Positions 1 to 8,473 of a DNA stretch of 64,000 bases are shown piece after piece; positions within the stretch are counted from its first letter, which is position 1; every line of letters starts with the position of its first letter. The DNA is from CAVYPR01 sp963770505 (GTDB taxonomy: Bacteria > Actinomycetota > Acidimicrobiia > Acidimicrobiales > RAAP-2): NCBI GenBank assembly GCA_963770505.1, contig CAVYPR010000003.1, positions 372,001-436,000 on the forward strand. Reading direction: 5' to 3'. Below the pieces are notes generated by a model that was not told where the DNA came from, ran no database searches, and saw only the letters and a list, made by a program, of their open reading frames with translations. Both the position numbers and the translations under genes were made by a program.

Positions 1-47
1 AGCCCTCGGACCACACCCCGGTGGTGGTCGACCTCGAACCGACCTGA
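1..47 (+). CDS. xthA: C-terminal end of exodeoxyribonuclease III (partial)
   Basis: The window opens inside a reading frame that ends PSDHTPVVVDLEPT followed by TGA at 45-47. The SDH-x-PVVVDL string is the usual C-terminus of exonuclease III (AP endonuclease, EEP fold), where the His is the catalytic base. Only about 14 residues are visible, so the call rests on this motif alone. It converges on the ThDP enzyme gene, with a GC-rich hairpin between the two stops. Confidence 0.6.
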   Translation, partial: PSDHTPVVVDLEPT

Positions 48-50
48 GCG

Positions 51-72
51 GGCCGCCGCCGGGCCGGCGGCC
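51..72. terminator. Hairpin between convergent genes
   Basis: Perfect 8-bp stem (51-58 GGCCGCCG with 65-72 CGGCGGCC) and a 6-nt loop, between the convergent xthA and ThDP-enzyme stops. There is no T-run, as is common in high-GC actinobacteria. It probably works in both directions. Confidence 0.5.
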
Positions 73-81
73 GGCCCCGCC

Positions 82-1656
82 TCAGGGCCGGCCCCTCCCC
101 GACAGCGGAGGGACCACCGCCTCGATCAGCGACGGCCCCTCGGCGGCCAGGGCCCGCTCCAACTGGGCGGTCAGCTCCTCGGCGGTCGTGGCCCGGGTCG
201 CCGGCACCCCGAGCCCGGTGGCCAACGAGACGAAGTCGAGGTCGGGTCGGGACAGGTCGAGCAGCGCGGCCGCCCTGGGCCCGCCGCCCTCGGCGCCCAC
301 CCTCGAGAGCTCGAGGTGCAGGATGTCGTAGGCGTGGTTGGCCAGCACCACCGTGGTCACGTCGAGCCCCTCGCGGGCCTGGGTCCACAGGGCCTGGGCC
401 GTGTACATGGCGCTCCCGTCGGCCTGGAGGCACAGCACCCGTCGGCCGGCAGCCGCCACGGCGGCCCCGGTGGCCGCCGGCAGGCCGAAGCCGATGGCCC
501 CCCCGGTGAGGGTGAGCCAGTCGTGGCGCGGGGCCCCGGCCGTGGCCGCCGGGACGAAGATGCCGGCGGTGTTGGCCTCGTCGACCACCACCGCGTCCTC
601 GGGCAGCAGGGCGCCCACCGCTTCGGCCAGGGTCTGGAGGGTGAGCGGGCCCGAGGGCTTGTCGGGGCGGGCCGCCGGGGCGGTCACGGCCGCGCCGGGG
701 GCGGCGCCCAGCGCCTCGGCCAGGTGCTCGAGGGCCGCCGGCACGTCGTCGCCCGGGCCGCCCAGGCGGTGGACCTCGCACCCCTCGGGCACCAGGTCGC
801 CCGGCCGGCCCGGGTAGGCGAAGAACGAGACCGGGGGCCCGGTGCCGGCCACCACGAGGTGGCGCGCCCCGGCGAGCTGGCCCTCGACGAACTCGGCCAG
901 GTAGCTCAACCGCTCGGGGGCGGGCAGCCCCGCCCCGCGCTCGAGGTTGGCCGGGAAGGACTCGGCGAGGAGCCTGGCCCCGGTGGCCGCGGCCACGCGC
1001 CCGGCCGCCTCCAGGCCCCGCCGGCGCAGAGCCGGGCCGCCGATGAGGAGGGCGGCCGGCCCGCCCGAACCGAGCGCGGCGGCCGCCTGCTCGACGACGT
1101 CCCCGGCCACCGGCGCCGGGCCCCGGACGGGGAGGGCCGCGGCAGGGCCTCGGGGGCACTCGGACCACGAGAGCTCGGCCGGCACCACCAGGGTGGCCAC
1201 GCACCCCGGCGGGCCGTGGGCGGCCGCCACGGCCTCGGCCGCCTCGGTGGCCAGGGTGGAAGACCCCTGCGGGACGCGGACCCAGCCCGAGACGGTGCCG
1301 GCCAATCCCACGAGGTCCGACTCGAGCGGCGGGTCGAGGTGCTTGTGGTAGGTGGCGTGGTCGCCGACGACGTTCACCACCGGGCTGTGCGCCCGGCGCG
1401 CGTTGTGGAGGTTGGCGATGCCGTTGCCCAGCCCCGGCCCCAGGTGCAAGAGGGTGGCCGCCGGGCGGCCGGCCACCCGGGCGTAGCCGTCGGCCGCCCC
1501 CGTGGCCACGCCTTCGAACAGGGTGAGCACGGCCCGCATCCGCGGCACGCGGTCGAGCGCCGCCACCAGGTGCATCTCCGAGGTCCCCGGGTTGGCGAAG
1601 CAGACGTCGACGTCGCAGCCGACCAGCGTGGCCAGCAGCGCCTCGCCCCCGGTCAC
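82..1656 (-). CDS. Thiamine diphosphate-dependent acetolactate synthase-like enzyme
   Basis: A 524-aa ThDP-dependent enzyme of the acetolactate synthase/benzoylformate decarboxylase superfamily. The N-terminal PYR domain carries the cofactor-activating glutamate (E48 in LTLFEGVATGAADGYAR). The C-terminal PP domain has the Mg/ThDP motif as ADGS, in place of the usual GDGS, about 27 residues before the Asn of ANHAYDIL. A FAD-binding middle domain is not obvious, so true acetolactate synthase activity is uncertain and a decarboxylase or carboligase role on another 2-keto acid is possible. The GTG start at 1656 overlaps the TGA of the upstream GlcD-like gene (GTGA), which implies translational coupling and a shared pathway. 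A 2-hydroxy acid oxidised to a 2-keto acid, then decarboxylated or ligated, would fit. Confidence 0.8.
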   Translation of the reverse strand: MTGGEALLATLVGCDVDVCFANPGTSEMHLVAALDRVPRMRAVLTLFEGVATGAADGYARVAGRPAATLLHLGPGLGNGIANLHNARRAHSPVVNVVGDHATYHKHLDPPLESDLVGLAGTVSGWVRVPQGSSTLATEAAEAVAAAHGPPGCVATLVVPAELSWSECPRGPAAALPVRGPAPVAGDVVEQAAAALGSGGPAALLIGGPALRRRGLEAAGRVAAATGARLLAESFPANLERGAGLPAPERLSYLAEFVEGQLAGARHLVVAGTGPPVSFFAYPGRPGDLVPEGCEVHRLGGPGDDVPAALEHLAEALGAAPGAAVTAPAARPDKPSGPLTLQTLAEAVGALLPEDAVVVDEANTAGIFVPAATAGAPRHDWLTLTGGAIGFGLPAATGAAVAAAGRRVLCLQADGSAMYTAQALWTQAREGLDVTTVVLANHAYDILHLELSRVGAEGGGPRAAALLDLSRPDLDFVSLATGLGVPATRATTAEELTAQLERALAAEGPSLIEAVVPPLSGRGRP

Positions 1657-3060
1657 CCGCCCTCCCCCACGTCGACGGCGGCCGGGGGGTCGAGCAGGCG
1701 GCCGGGGCCCAAGATGCCGTGGGGGTCGAAGGCCGCCTTGATGGCGCGCATGAGGGCCAGCTTGACCGGGTCCTCCAGCTCGAGGAAGTACGGCTGCTTG
1801 TCGATGCCGATGCCGTGCTCGCCCGAGATGGCGCCCCCGACGGCCAGCGCCTCGGTGATGAGCGCCCCCACCAGGTCGCGCCGGCGCGCGGCGTCGGGCA
1901 GGAAGACCGAGAGGTGGACGTTGCCGTCGCCCACGTGGCCACACCCCGAGACCAGCGCGCCGTGGGCGGCGGCCAGCTCGGCCACGGTCGCCAGGTACCC
2001 GGGGATGGCCGCCCGGGGGACCACCGTGTCCACCAGGTCGTCGGCCCCGGCGGCCTTGGAGACGTAGAAGGCCCGCTCCCGGGCGACGATCAGGTTGGCG
2101 CCCGCGGTCGGCGGCAGGACGTAGACGTCGAGGGCCCCGCGCTCGGCGAGCATGGTCGCCACCGTCTCGACGTCGGCCTCCAGGCGCTCGACGTGGGTGC
2201 TCTCCACCACCACCACCAGGTAGGCCAGGGCCCGGGAGGTGACCGACTCGGGCACCCCCAGCTCGAGGCCGGCGGCGGCGGTGATCGAGCCCATGGCCAG
2301 CAGCGTCGAGGTACTCGAGGACCGACGGGGCCACCCCGCTGGCCACCACCGCCGGCACGGTGCGGGCCACCTCCTCGAGGGTGGCGAAGGGCGCCAGCAC
2401 GGTCGCCTGGTGGGGGAGGCGGGGCTCGAGCTTCACGGTGGCCTCGGTCACCAGCGCCAGAGTGCCTTCCGAGCCGACCAGGAGCTGGGTGAGGTCGTAG
2501 CCGGACGAGGACTTCACGAAGCGGCCGCCGGTGCGGATGATCTCGCCCCCGGCCAGCACCGCCTCGAGCCCCAGGACGCGGTGGCGGGTGACGCCGTAGC
2601 GGACGGCCCGCATCCCGCCGGCGTTGGTGCCGACGTTGCCGCCGATCGAGGCGCTCAGCTCCCCGGGGTACACGGGGTAGGAGAGGCCGAGGGGCAGCAG
2701 CGCCGCGTCGAGCTGCTCGAGGGTCACGCCCGGCTGGACGACGGCCACGTGGTTGTCGACGTCGATGTCGACGATGGCGTTCATCCGGTCGAAGGAGACC
2801 ACGATGCCGTCGGCCCGCGGGCGGCAGCCGCCCGAGAGCCCGGTGCCCGACCCCCGGGCCACCACCGGCACCCGCTCGTGGTCAGCCAGGACGAGGACGG
2901 CGGCCACCTCCGCCACCGACGCCGGGCGGACCACGGCGACGGGGGTCACCGGCGAGCCGGTGAGGGACTCGTCGTGGGTGTCGTCGGGGTTGACCCCCTC
3001 GCCGGAGGTGACGTGGGCGTCGCCCACCACCTCGCGCAGCCGCTCGACGATGTCCGCCAT
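1653..3060 (-). CDS. GlcD-like FAD-linked 2-hydroxyacid oxidase, one-base frameshift
   Basis: FAD-binding PCMH-type oxidase of the glycolate oxidase GlcD/D-lactate dehydrogenase family, about 468 aa once repaired. The N-terminal half shows the FAD-binding segments ARGSGTGLSGG and ELSASIGGNVGTNAGG. The C-terminal half has the FAD-oxidase C domain with CGHVGDGNVH and GEHGIGIDK. The frame breaks after LEYLD. Dropping one G on the coding strand (position 2304) gives LEYLDLLAMGSIT, the expected continuous family sequence, so a consensus error is likelier than a pseudogene. The ATG at 3060 is preceded by GGAGGGACC. It is the first gene of a two-gene operon with the ThDP enzyme. Confidence 0.8.
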
Positions 3061-3098
3061 GGTCCCTCCGGATCGTCCGGGGTGGTGCGCCGCCGAGG

Positions 3099-4865
3099 TT
3101 ACCCGAGGGGTCCGCCGGCCCCGGGCAGGCGGGACCGCAGCTCGGCCAGGCGGGCCGAGACCGTCCCCGGCTCCGGCGCGGCCGGTGCCCCGGCCATGGA
3201 CGCGCCGGCCCGGGTCACCTCCTCGAGCCAGGGGGACGGCCGGCGCGGCGGCGTCCCGGCCTCCTCGGAGACCGAGTCCCGCCGGGCGGCCCAGGTGCAG
3301 GTGAGCTCGTCCTCGGCCCGGGTGAGGGCCACGTAGAGCAGTCGCCGCTCCTCGTCCCGGGCCGCCTTGGTGCGGGCCGAGGAGATCGGCACCAGCCCGT
3401 CGGAGAGGCCGATCACGAAGACGGCCGGCCACTGCAGGCCCTTGGCCCGGTGGAAGGTGGTGAGCACGACGGCGTCGTCGCCCTCCTCGGAGCTCCCGCC
3501 GCGCTCGCCGCCGCGCTCGTCGTCCGGCGGGTCCTGGTCGTGGTCGGCGTCGGGCCCCCGGTCCGCCCGGGGGCGCAGGTCGCTGGCCGGGCCCAAATCG
3601 CCACCGGCCAGCCGAGCCGGGACCCGCTCGGCCCGCAGCGCCTCGAGCACCGGGGCGAGCTGGGCGTTGGTGCGGGCCAGCACGGCGATCTGCGACCATC
3701 GCCGGCCTGGGCGGTGGGCCAGCCACACCTGCCGGGCCACCCAGGCCGCCTCGTCGACCTCGGTGGGCAGCGGCACCACGCGGGGCACCGCCCCGTCGGG
3801 CCTGGTGCTGGTGGGCGCGGCCTCGCCCCCCAGACCCAGCGCGGCCGAGGCCACGGCGACCACCTGGGGGGAGCAGCGGTGGTTCTCCCCGAGCCGCACC
3901 ACGCGGGCCGAGGGGAACAGGTCGCCCAGGCGGTCGAGCAGGCCGGGGTCGGCGCCGTTCCAGCCGTAGACGGACTGGTGGGGGTCGCCCACCACGAAGA
4001 GGTCGGGGTCCTCGCCCACCAGCGCCCGGAGGAGGCGGAACTGGGACGGGTTCACGTCCTGCATCTCGTCGACGAAGACGTGGCGGAACCGCCAGCGCAC
4101 GGCGGCGGCGAACCGGTCGTCGCCCTCGAGGGCGTCGGCGCACGCCCAGAGCAGGTCGTCGAGGTCGAGGACCCCCTGGCGGCGCTTGGCCTCCTCGTAG
4201 CGCCCGTAGAGCTCGGCCACCCGGGCCGCGCCCATCGAGGGCCGGCGGTGGGCGGCCCGCGCCGCCTCCTCGTAGCCGGCGGGGGCGACCAGCCGGGCCT
4301 TGGCCCAGCCGATCTCGGCCTCGAGCTGGCCGACCGCGGCCGAGTGCGGGGCGGGCAGGCGCGGGATCCGCGGGCGGCGCGCCGCCCCCCGACGGGCCTC
4401 GGCCTGTGCTGTGGGGGCCGACGTGGCCAGCCCGACCACCGTCGCCAGGGTCGTCCTGCGGTCGACCAGCAGCACCGGTGGCGGGAGCCCGCGGTCGGCG
4501 CGGTGCTGGCCCAAGAGGCGCAGGGCCGTGCGGTGGAAGGTGCCGGCCTGCACCTCGTCGCCGACGTGGAGGGACCACAGCCGCCTCCGCAGCTCGTCGG
4601 CGGCCTTGCGGCTGAAGGTGCAGACCAGGACGTGGTCGGCGTCGGCCGTGCCGTCGTGCACCCGGCGGGCGACCCGCAGGGTCAGGACCCGCGTCTTGCC
4701 GGTGCCGGCTCCGGCGAGCACGCAGAGCACCCGGTCGAGCGCGGTGACCGCCTCACGTTGGGCCGGGGTGAGCCCGGCCGGCACCACCGGTGCGACGTCG
4801 TCGGGCGCGTCGGACGGCACGGCCGACAGGGGGCCGGCGGGGCCGGCGGCGGAGGTGCGCACCAT
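3099..4865 (-). CDS. UvrD2-like superfamily I DNA helicase lacking a full 2B subdomain
   Basis: ATP-dependent 3'-5' helicase of the UvrD/PcrA family, about 588 aa. Visible motifs are the Q-motif region LTPAQREAV, Walker A AGAGTGKT, motif II DEMQD, motif III VVGDPHQSVYGWNGA, motif V TTFHRAKGLQWPAVFV and motif VI LLYVALTRAED. The EIGWAKARLV stretch resembles actinobacterial UvrD2. Between motifs IV (RTNAQLAPVLEAL) and V only about 50 Asp/Arg-rich residues replace the roughly 200-residue 2B subdomain, and there is no HRDC or Cys-rich tail. I prefer the ATG at 4865 to the GTG at 4874, because a TAGGTT box (4875-4880) lies 9 nt upstream, suggesting a leaderless message. It probably acts in DNA repair or recombination. 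Confidence 0.8.
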   Translation of the reverse strand: MVRTSAAGPAGPLSAVPSDAPDDVAPVVPAGLTPAQREAVTALDRVLCVLAGAGTGKTRVLTLRVARRVHDGTADADHVLVCTFSRKAADELRRRLWSLHVGDEVQAGTFHRTALRLLGQHRADRGLPPPVLLVDRRTTLATVVGLATSAPTAQAEARRGAARRPRIPRLPAPHSAAVGQLEAEIGWAKARLVAPAGYEEAARAAHRRPSMGAARVAELYGRYEEAKRRQGVLDLDDLLWACADALEGDDRFAAAVRWRFRHVFVDEMQDVNPSQFRLLRALVGEDPDLFVVGDPHQSVYGWNGADPGLLDRLGDLFPSARVVRLGENHRCSPQVVAVASAALGLGGEAAPTSTRPDGAVPRVVPLPTEVDEAAWVARQVWLAHRPGRRWSQIAVLARTNAQLAPVLEALRAERVPARLAGGDLGPASDLRPRADRGPDADHDQDPPDDERGGERGGSSEEGDDAVVLTTFHRAKGLQWPAVFVIGLSDGLVPISSARTKAARDEERRLLYVALTRAEDELTCTWAARRDSVSEEAGTPPRRPSPWLEEVTRAGASMAGAPAAPEPGTVSARLAELRSRLPGAGGPLG

Positions 4866-4919
4866 CGTGGCCACAACCTACCCACCGGCTGTCGTGCCGG
4901 CCGGGCCCGACCGATGCGG

Positions 4920-7615
4920 TCAGGTGTCGGGGTCGCTGGCGGCGTGGGCCGGGATCCGCCGCCGCAGGTCGGCGTAGAGGCGCTCGGTGGCCTCCGACGG
5001 GAGCCCGCCGGGGTCGATCTCGTCCACCCGGCGCTGGCACTCCACCCACTCGCGCCGCAGCCGATCGGCGTCGCCGGCCACCGCGGCCACCCGCATGGCG
5101 GCCCGCGAGAGCAGCTCGCTGTAGGGCTCGACCAGCCGGGCCCGCTCGAGGCCCCAGCGGGCCAGGTCGAGGTAGCCGTGATCGGCGGCCAGGCGGGCCA
5201 GGTGGCAGGCCGCGTCGACCAGGGTGGCGGCGATGCGCCGCTCGTGGCCCTCGGCCGCCCACCAGCCGTAGCCGGCGAGGGCTCCGGCCAGCGGCTCGCC
5301 CTCGACCAGCTCGAGCGCCGCCCGCAGCAGGGCGATCGACTCCTCCTCGTCGTCGGCGGCATCCGCCTCGGCCACCAGCTCCTCGACCCGGGCCACGTCC
5401 GTGGTGACCGACGGGGACAGGCGGTAGTGGCCGGTCCTCGAGGCCGGTGGCAGGAGCGGCTGGCCGTCGGGACCCCGCCCCATCGCCCGTCGGGCCGCCC
5501 CGACGGTGTTGAAGAGCGTCTTGGAGGCCGCGTCGGCGTCGGCCGAACCGAGCACGCGGGTGCGCAGCCGGTCGCTGGTCACCGGGTCCGGCTGGTGGAG
5601 GGCCAGGTAGGCGACGAGCTCGGTGGCCCGCCTCGCCCGCTTGGGGTCGAGTGGTGCGGCCAGCCCGTCGATCCGGGGCACGGCGGTGAGGAGGCGCACC
5701 TCGGCACCGGTGCCCTCTCCCGCCTCGCCCGCCTCGTCGACCCGGGCGAGCGGGAACCGCCCGGCGTCGACCGTCACCTCGGCCCGGGACGCGAGGACCC
5801 GCGGCGAGGACCTCGGCCCGGGCGGACGGTGACCGTCGGCGCGGGGATCACCGGACGCGGCCCCGCCCGGACGCACCGGCGGCTCGACCAGCTCGGCGAT
5901 CGCCGCCTGCTCCTCCGGCCGCAGCAGGCTGGGCCGCAGGGTGAGCCCCAGGGGGTGGAGGGAGGCGGCCCGGGCGTCGATGACCACGGTGAGGTCGGAG
6001 GCCGGCAGCGACCGCGTGGTCACCACCGCGGCGCGCTCCGCGTGGCGGGGGAGAGGCGGCCGGGATCGCCGAAGAACAGGAGGAGGCCCTCGACGCCGGC
6101 CGGCCCCGAGGCCCGCTCCGCCTCGTCCGGGTCGTCGGTGACGACCAGCTCCTCGGCCCAGCTCCAGCTCCCGGCGACCTCGCACATGGCCGCGGCCATG
6201 GCCTCGGCCTCGGGCCCGATGACCGGGAGGACCTGGCCGGGGGCGAGCGGCACCAGCCAGGTGCCGCGCTCGTCGTCTCCTGCCGGCACCAGCAGGGTGA
6301 GCCACGGTCCGTGGGCGGCCGACTCCTCGGCGAGGGCCGCTGTGTCGGCGTCCGGGGGGAGCAGCCACGTCCGCTCGCCGGCGAGCGTCCACCCGTCGGG
6401 GGCCCAGTCGACCGGCTCGCCCAGGTGGACCTCGACGCCCGCCGGGCCGACCAGCACGAGCCGTGCCGACGGCCCTGCGGCCGGGTCGGTTCCGGCCAGG
6501 GCGGCGCCCAGGTGGCGGTCGGCCAGCTCCAGGCGCTCGAGCACCGGCGAGCCGAGGAAGGGGGCGAGGAGCGTCCCCGCCCGGGCGGCCCCCTCGGGGA
6601 CCGCGGCGGGGACCTCGCCTTCACGGCGCGCCAGAGACGCCAGGTGGCGGGCCCGGCGGGCCCGGCGGGCCAAGGCCGCCGCGGCCAGGGTGCCCAGGCC
6701 CAGCGCCGCCAGCTCGGGCAGGGGAACCGGGGACGGTTCACGGCCGCCGCGGCCCGGCCCCACGGGGGCCCGGTGGTCGGTGGCGGCCGGTCGCGGCGCG
6801 GCGCGGCCCTCGTGCGTCGCCGCGGAAGGTTCGGCGCCGCCGGCCGGGCGGGCGCGAGTCGTCGGTGCGGGCGGCGCCGGCGCCGGCGACGCCGGGGGGT
6901 CGGTCGCCGCCGCCTCGGTCACCACGCCCGGCGCGGCGGAGGTGTCGGTGGGCCCGTCCGCCCCGAGTGCCGGAAGCGACAGCACCCAGCCGGGGAGGAT
7001 GAGGCTCGGGTCGACGAACCGGGTGCCGTCGGTCATGAGGTGGCCCAGGTTGGCCTGGGCGATCACCGTCCAGTCGCCGCCGTCGCCGTAGCGGTCCTCG
7101 GCGATCGACCACAGGGTGTCCCCGGCCGCGACCGTGTACGCCGATGCGGGCACTCCCGTCGAGGCAGCGCCGGGCGGCGGGGTCCCAGACGCCGGCGCCG
7201 CGAGGTCGACGTCGGTCCCGACCGAGGTCACGGTCGAGGTGATCGCCGGAGCGCGGCGCGCCACGGCGCCGGACGAGGCCGACAGACCACCACCGAGCGC
7301 CACCACCGCCAGCACGGCGGCGGCGATCCGGGTGGCCAGCCATTCGGGCAGGCGGGCGTCGGCCGACGCGGTGGCGTCGCGCCTGCGCACCAACCGGGCC
7401 ACCGAGCGGAGGAGCTGCCAGCAGCAGGCCGCCCAGGCCACCCAGGCCACCACGGCCAGCAGGTCGAACAGGCCGTGGGCGCTCACCACCTCGGCGTGGC
7501 TCCACCGGTGGGGGAACGGCAACCCGACCAAGGCGATGAGGACCGCTGGCACGGCGCCGAAGACCACGACCGCGGCGGCCGCCCCCCTCGCCAGTTCCCC
7601 CAATGCCCCCCGCAC
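4920..7615 (-). CDS. Membrane LysM-BTAD regulatory protein, one-base frameshift
   Basis: About 898 aa when one missing base near 6038 is restored (SPATR joined to ERAAVVTTRSLPA). In order: N-terminal membrane segments (about residues 10-65 and 95-115), an extracytoplasmic LysM domain (YTVAAGDTLWSIAEDRYGDG, about 160-215), a Pro/Ala linker, another hydrophobic stretch (LAALGLGTLAAAALARRARR), a mixed domain, and a C-terminal bacterial transcriptional activator domain (BTAD) with helical repeats (last about 150 residues). LysM binds peptidoglycan. BTAD is known from SARP/AfsR regulators, but no DNA-binding wHTH is obvious here. The GTG at 7615 has AGGAG 10 nt upstream. It lies downstream of an anchored protein and a sigma-like regulator, so envelope sensing is an inference. 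Confidence 0.75.
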
Positions 7616-7630
7616 CCCAGCCCCGCTCCT

Positions 7631-7662
7631 TGTCGCTGTGTCGCTATGTCGCTATGTCGCTG
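7631..7662. repeat. Four tandem 8-bp TGTCGCTR units
   Basis: Four head-to-tail copies of TGTCGCT(A/G) at 7631-7638, 7639-7646, 7647-7654 and 7655-7662. They overlap the stop codon of the membrane-anchored protein gene on the minus strand (7652-7654). A one-unit expansion would change its C-terminus, so this may be a slippage site. Confidence 0.8.
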
Positions 7663-8464
7663 TGCTGTCGATCGTCAACGAGTACGAGACGGTGGCCTCG
7701 GTCCCCATCGGCTCGGCGATGATCACGGTGCAGTCGGCGGAGGCGGCGGTCGCGCCGGCCGCGTCGATGGCCACCGAGAGACCCGACGGGCCCGTCTTCT
7801 GGTCCTGGCGCCCGGGGCACGAGACCGAGAGGGAGAGGTCCGAGGTCCCCGTCCAGGTGGCCCAGGCCGAGATCGGGCCGGCGGCGGACACCGGGTAGTT
7901 GGCCGACACGTTCTCCGGGTAGGCCAGGAACCCCGGTTCGGTGGTCGTGGTCGGCCCGGGGCTGCTGGGTCCGGCGCTCGTGGTGGTCGTGGTGGTGGAC
8001 GCCGGCTCACTCGACGGCGAGGCCACCGCCGATGTGCGGCCCGCGGTCCCGACGGAGGCGGCGACCGGCTGGCCCGAGCCCGGCGTCGGGCTCGAGGTTG
8101 CTGTCACCGGATCCGAGGCGCTGTCGGTCGCAGCCGACACCGCGCCGCCGCCGGTCGCTCCCGACGCACCGTCGCCGCCGCCCCGACCGACGGTGGTCGT
8201 GGTGGCGTCGGAGCCGTCCTCCGGGGCCCCGGTCTGCGCCGACCGGCCGTTGGAGGTCCGGCCGTTGGAGGTCCGGCCGTTGGAGGTCCGACCGATGGAG
8301 GTCCGGCCGGGTCCCGTCCCCCGCCGTGCGCTGTTGGCGGCGGTCACCGACGCCACCAGGGCCATGAGGGCGAGGGCGACGGCCAGCACCGCCCACCAGC
8401 GCGGGCGGTCGGTGCCGCGGGGGCGCTGTTCGCGCCGTGAGGAGGCCCGTCCCTGTTCGAGCAC
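7652..8464 (-). CDS. Membrane-anchored protein with Ser/Thr/Gly linker and small extracellular domain
   Basis: A 270-aa protein of unknown function. A basic N-terminus (EQGRASSRREQRPRG) precedes one membrane helix (WWAVLAVALALMALVASV, about residues 23-42). Next comes a run of four five-residue GRTSN-type repeats, then a long low-complexity Ser/Thr/Gly/Ala linker. The C-terminal domain of about 90 residues starts near FLAYPENVSANYPV and contains two Cys, possibly a disulfide-bonded beta fold. A leaderless start is likely: TAAATT (8471-8476) lies 6 nt before the GTG and overlaps the stop of the sigma-like gene upstream. The three genes from the sigma-like protein to the LysM-BTAD protein are co-oriented and may be one envelope-linked unit. 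Confidence 0.6.
   Translation of the reverse strand: MLEQGRASSRREQRPRGTDRPRWWAVLAVALALMALVASVTAANSARRGTGPGRTSIGRTSNGRTSNGRTSNGRSAQTGAPEDGSDATTTTVGRGGGDGASGATGGGAVSAATDSASDPVTATSSPTPGSGQPVAASVGTAGRTSAVASPSSEPASTTTTTTSAGPSSPGPTTTTEPGFLAYPENVSANYPVSAAGPISAWATWTGTSDLSLSVSCPGRQDQKTGPSGLSVAIDAAGATAASADCTVIIAEPMGTEATVSYSLTIDSTAT
8250..8309. repeat. Four tandem 15-bp units encoding GRTSN repeats
   Basis: Four head-to-tail 15-bp units based on TTGGAGGTCCGGCCG at 8250, 8265, 8280 and 8295, with single substitutions in the last two. On the minus strand they encode the five-residue repeat (GRTSN/GRTSI) just outside the membrane helix. Being in frame, unit number could vary without breaking the gene. Confidence 0.85.
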
Positions 8465-8473
8465 GCCACGAAT

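Noticed and set aside
82..4578. A 1498-aa minus-strand open frame
   Set aside because: It joins the ThDP enzyme, the first half of the GlcD-like gene and an out-of-frame copy of the helicase. Motifs show three separate genes.
3450..7091. A 1213-aa plus-strand frame
   Set aside because: Antisense to the helicase and LysM-BTAD genes, low-complexity Gly/Arg/Pro composition.
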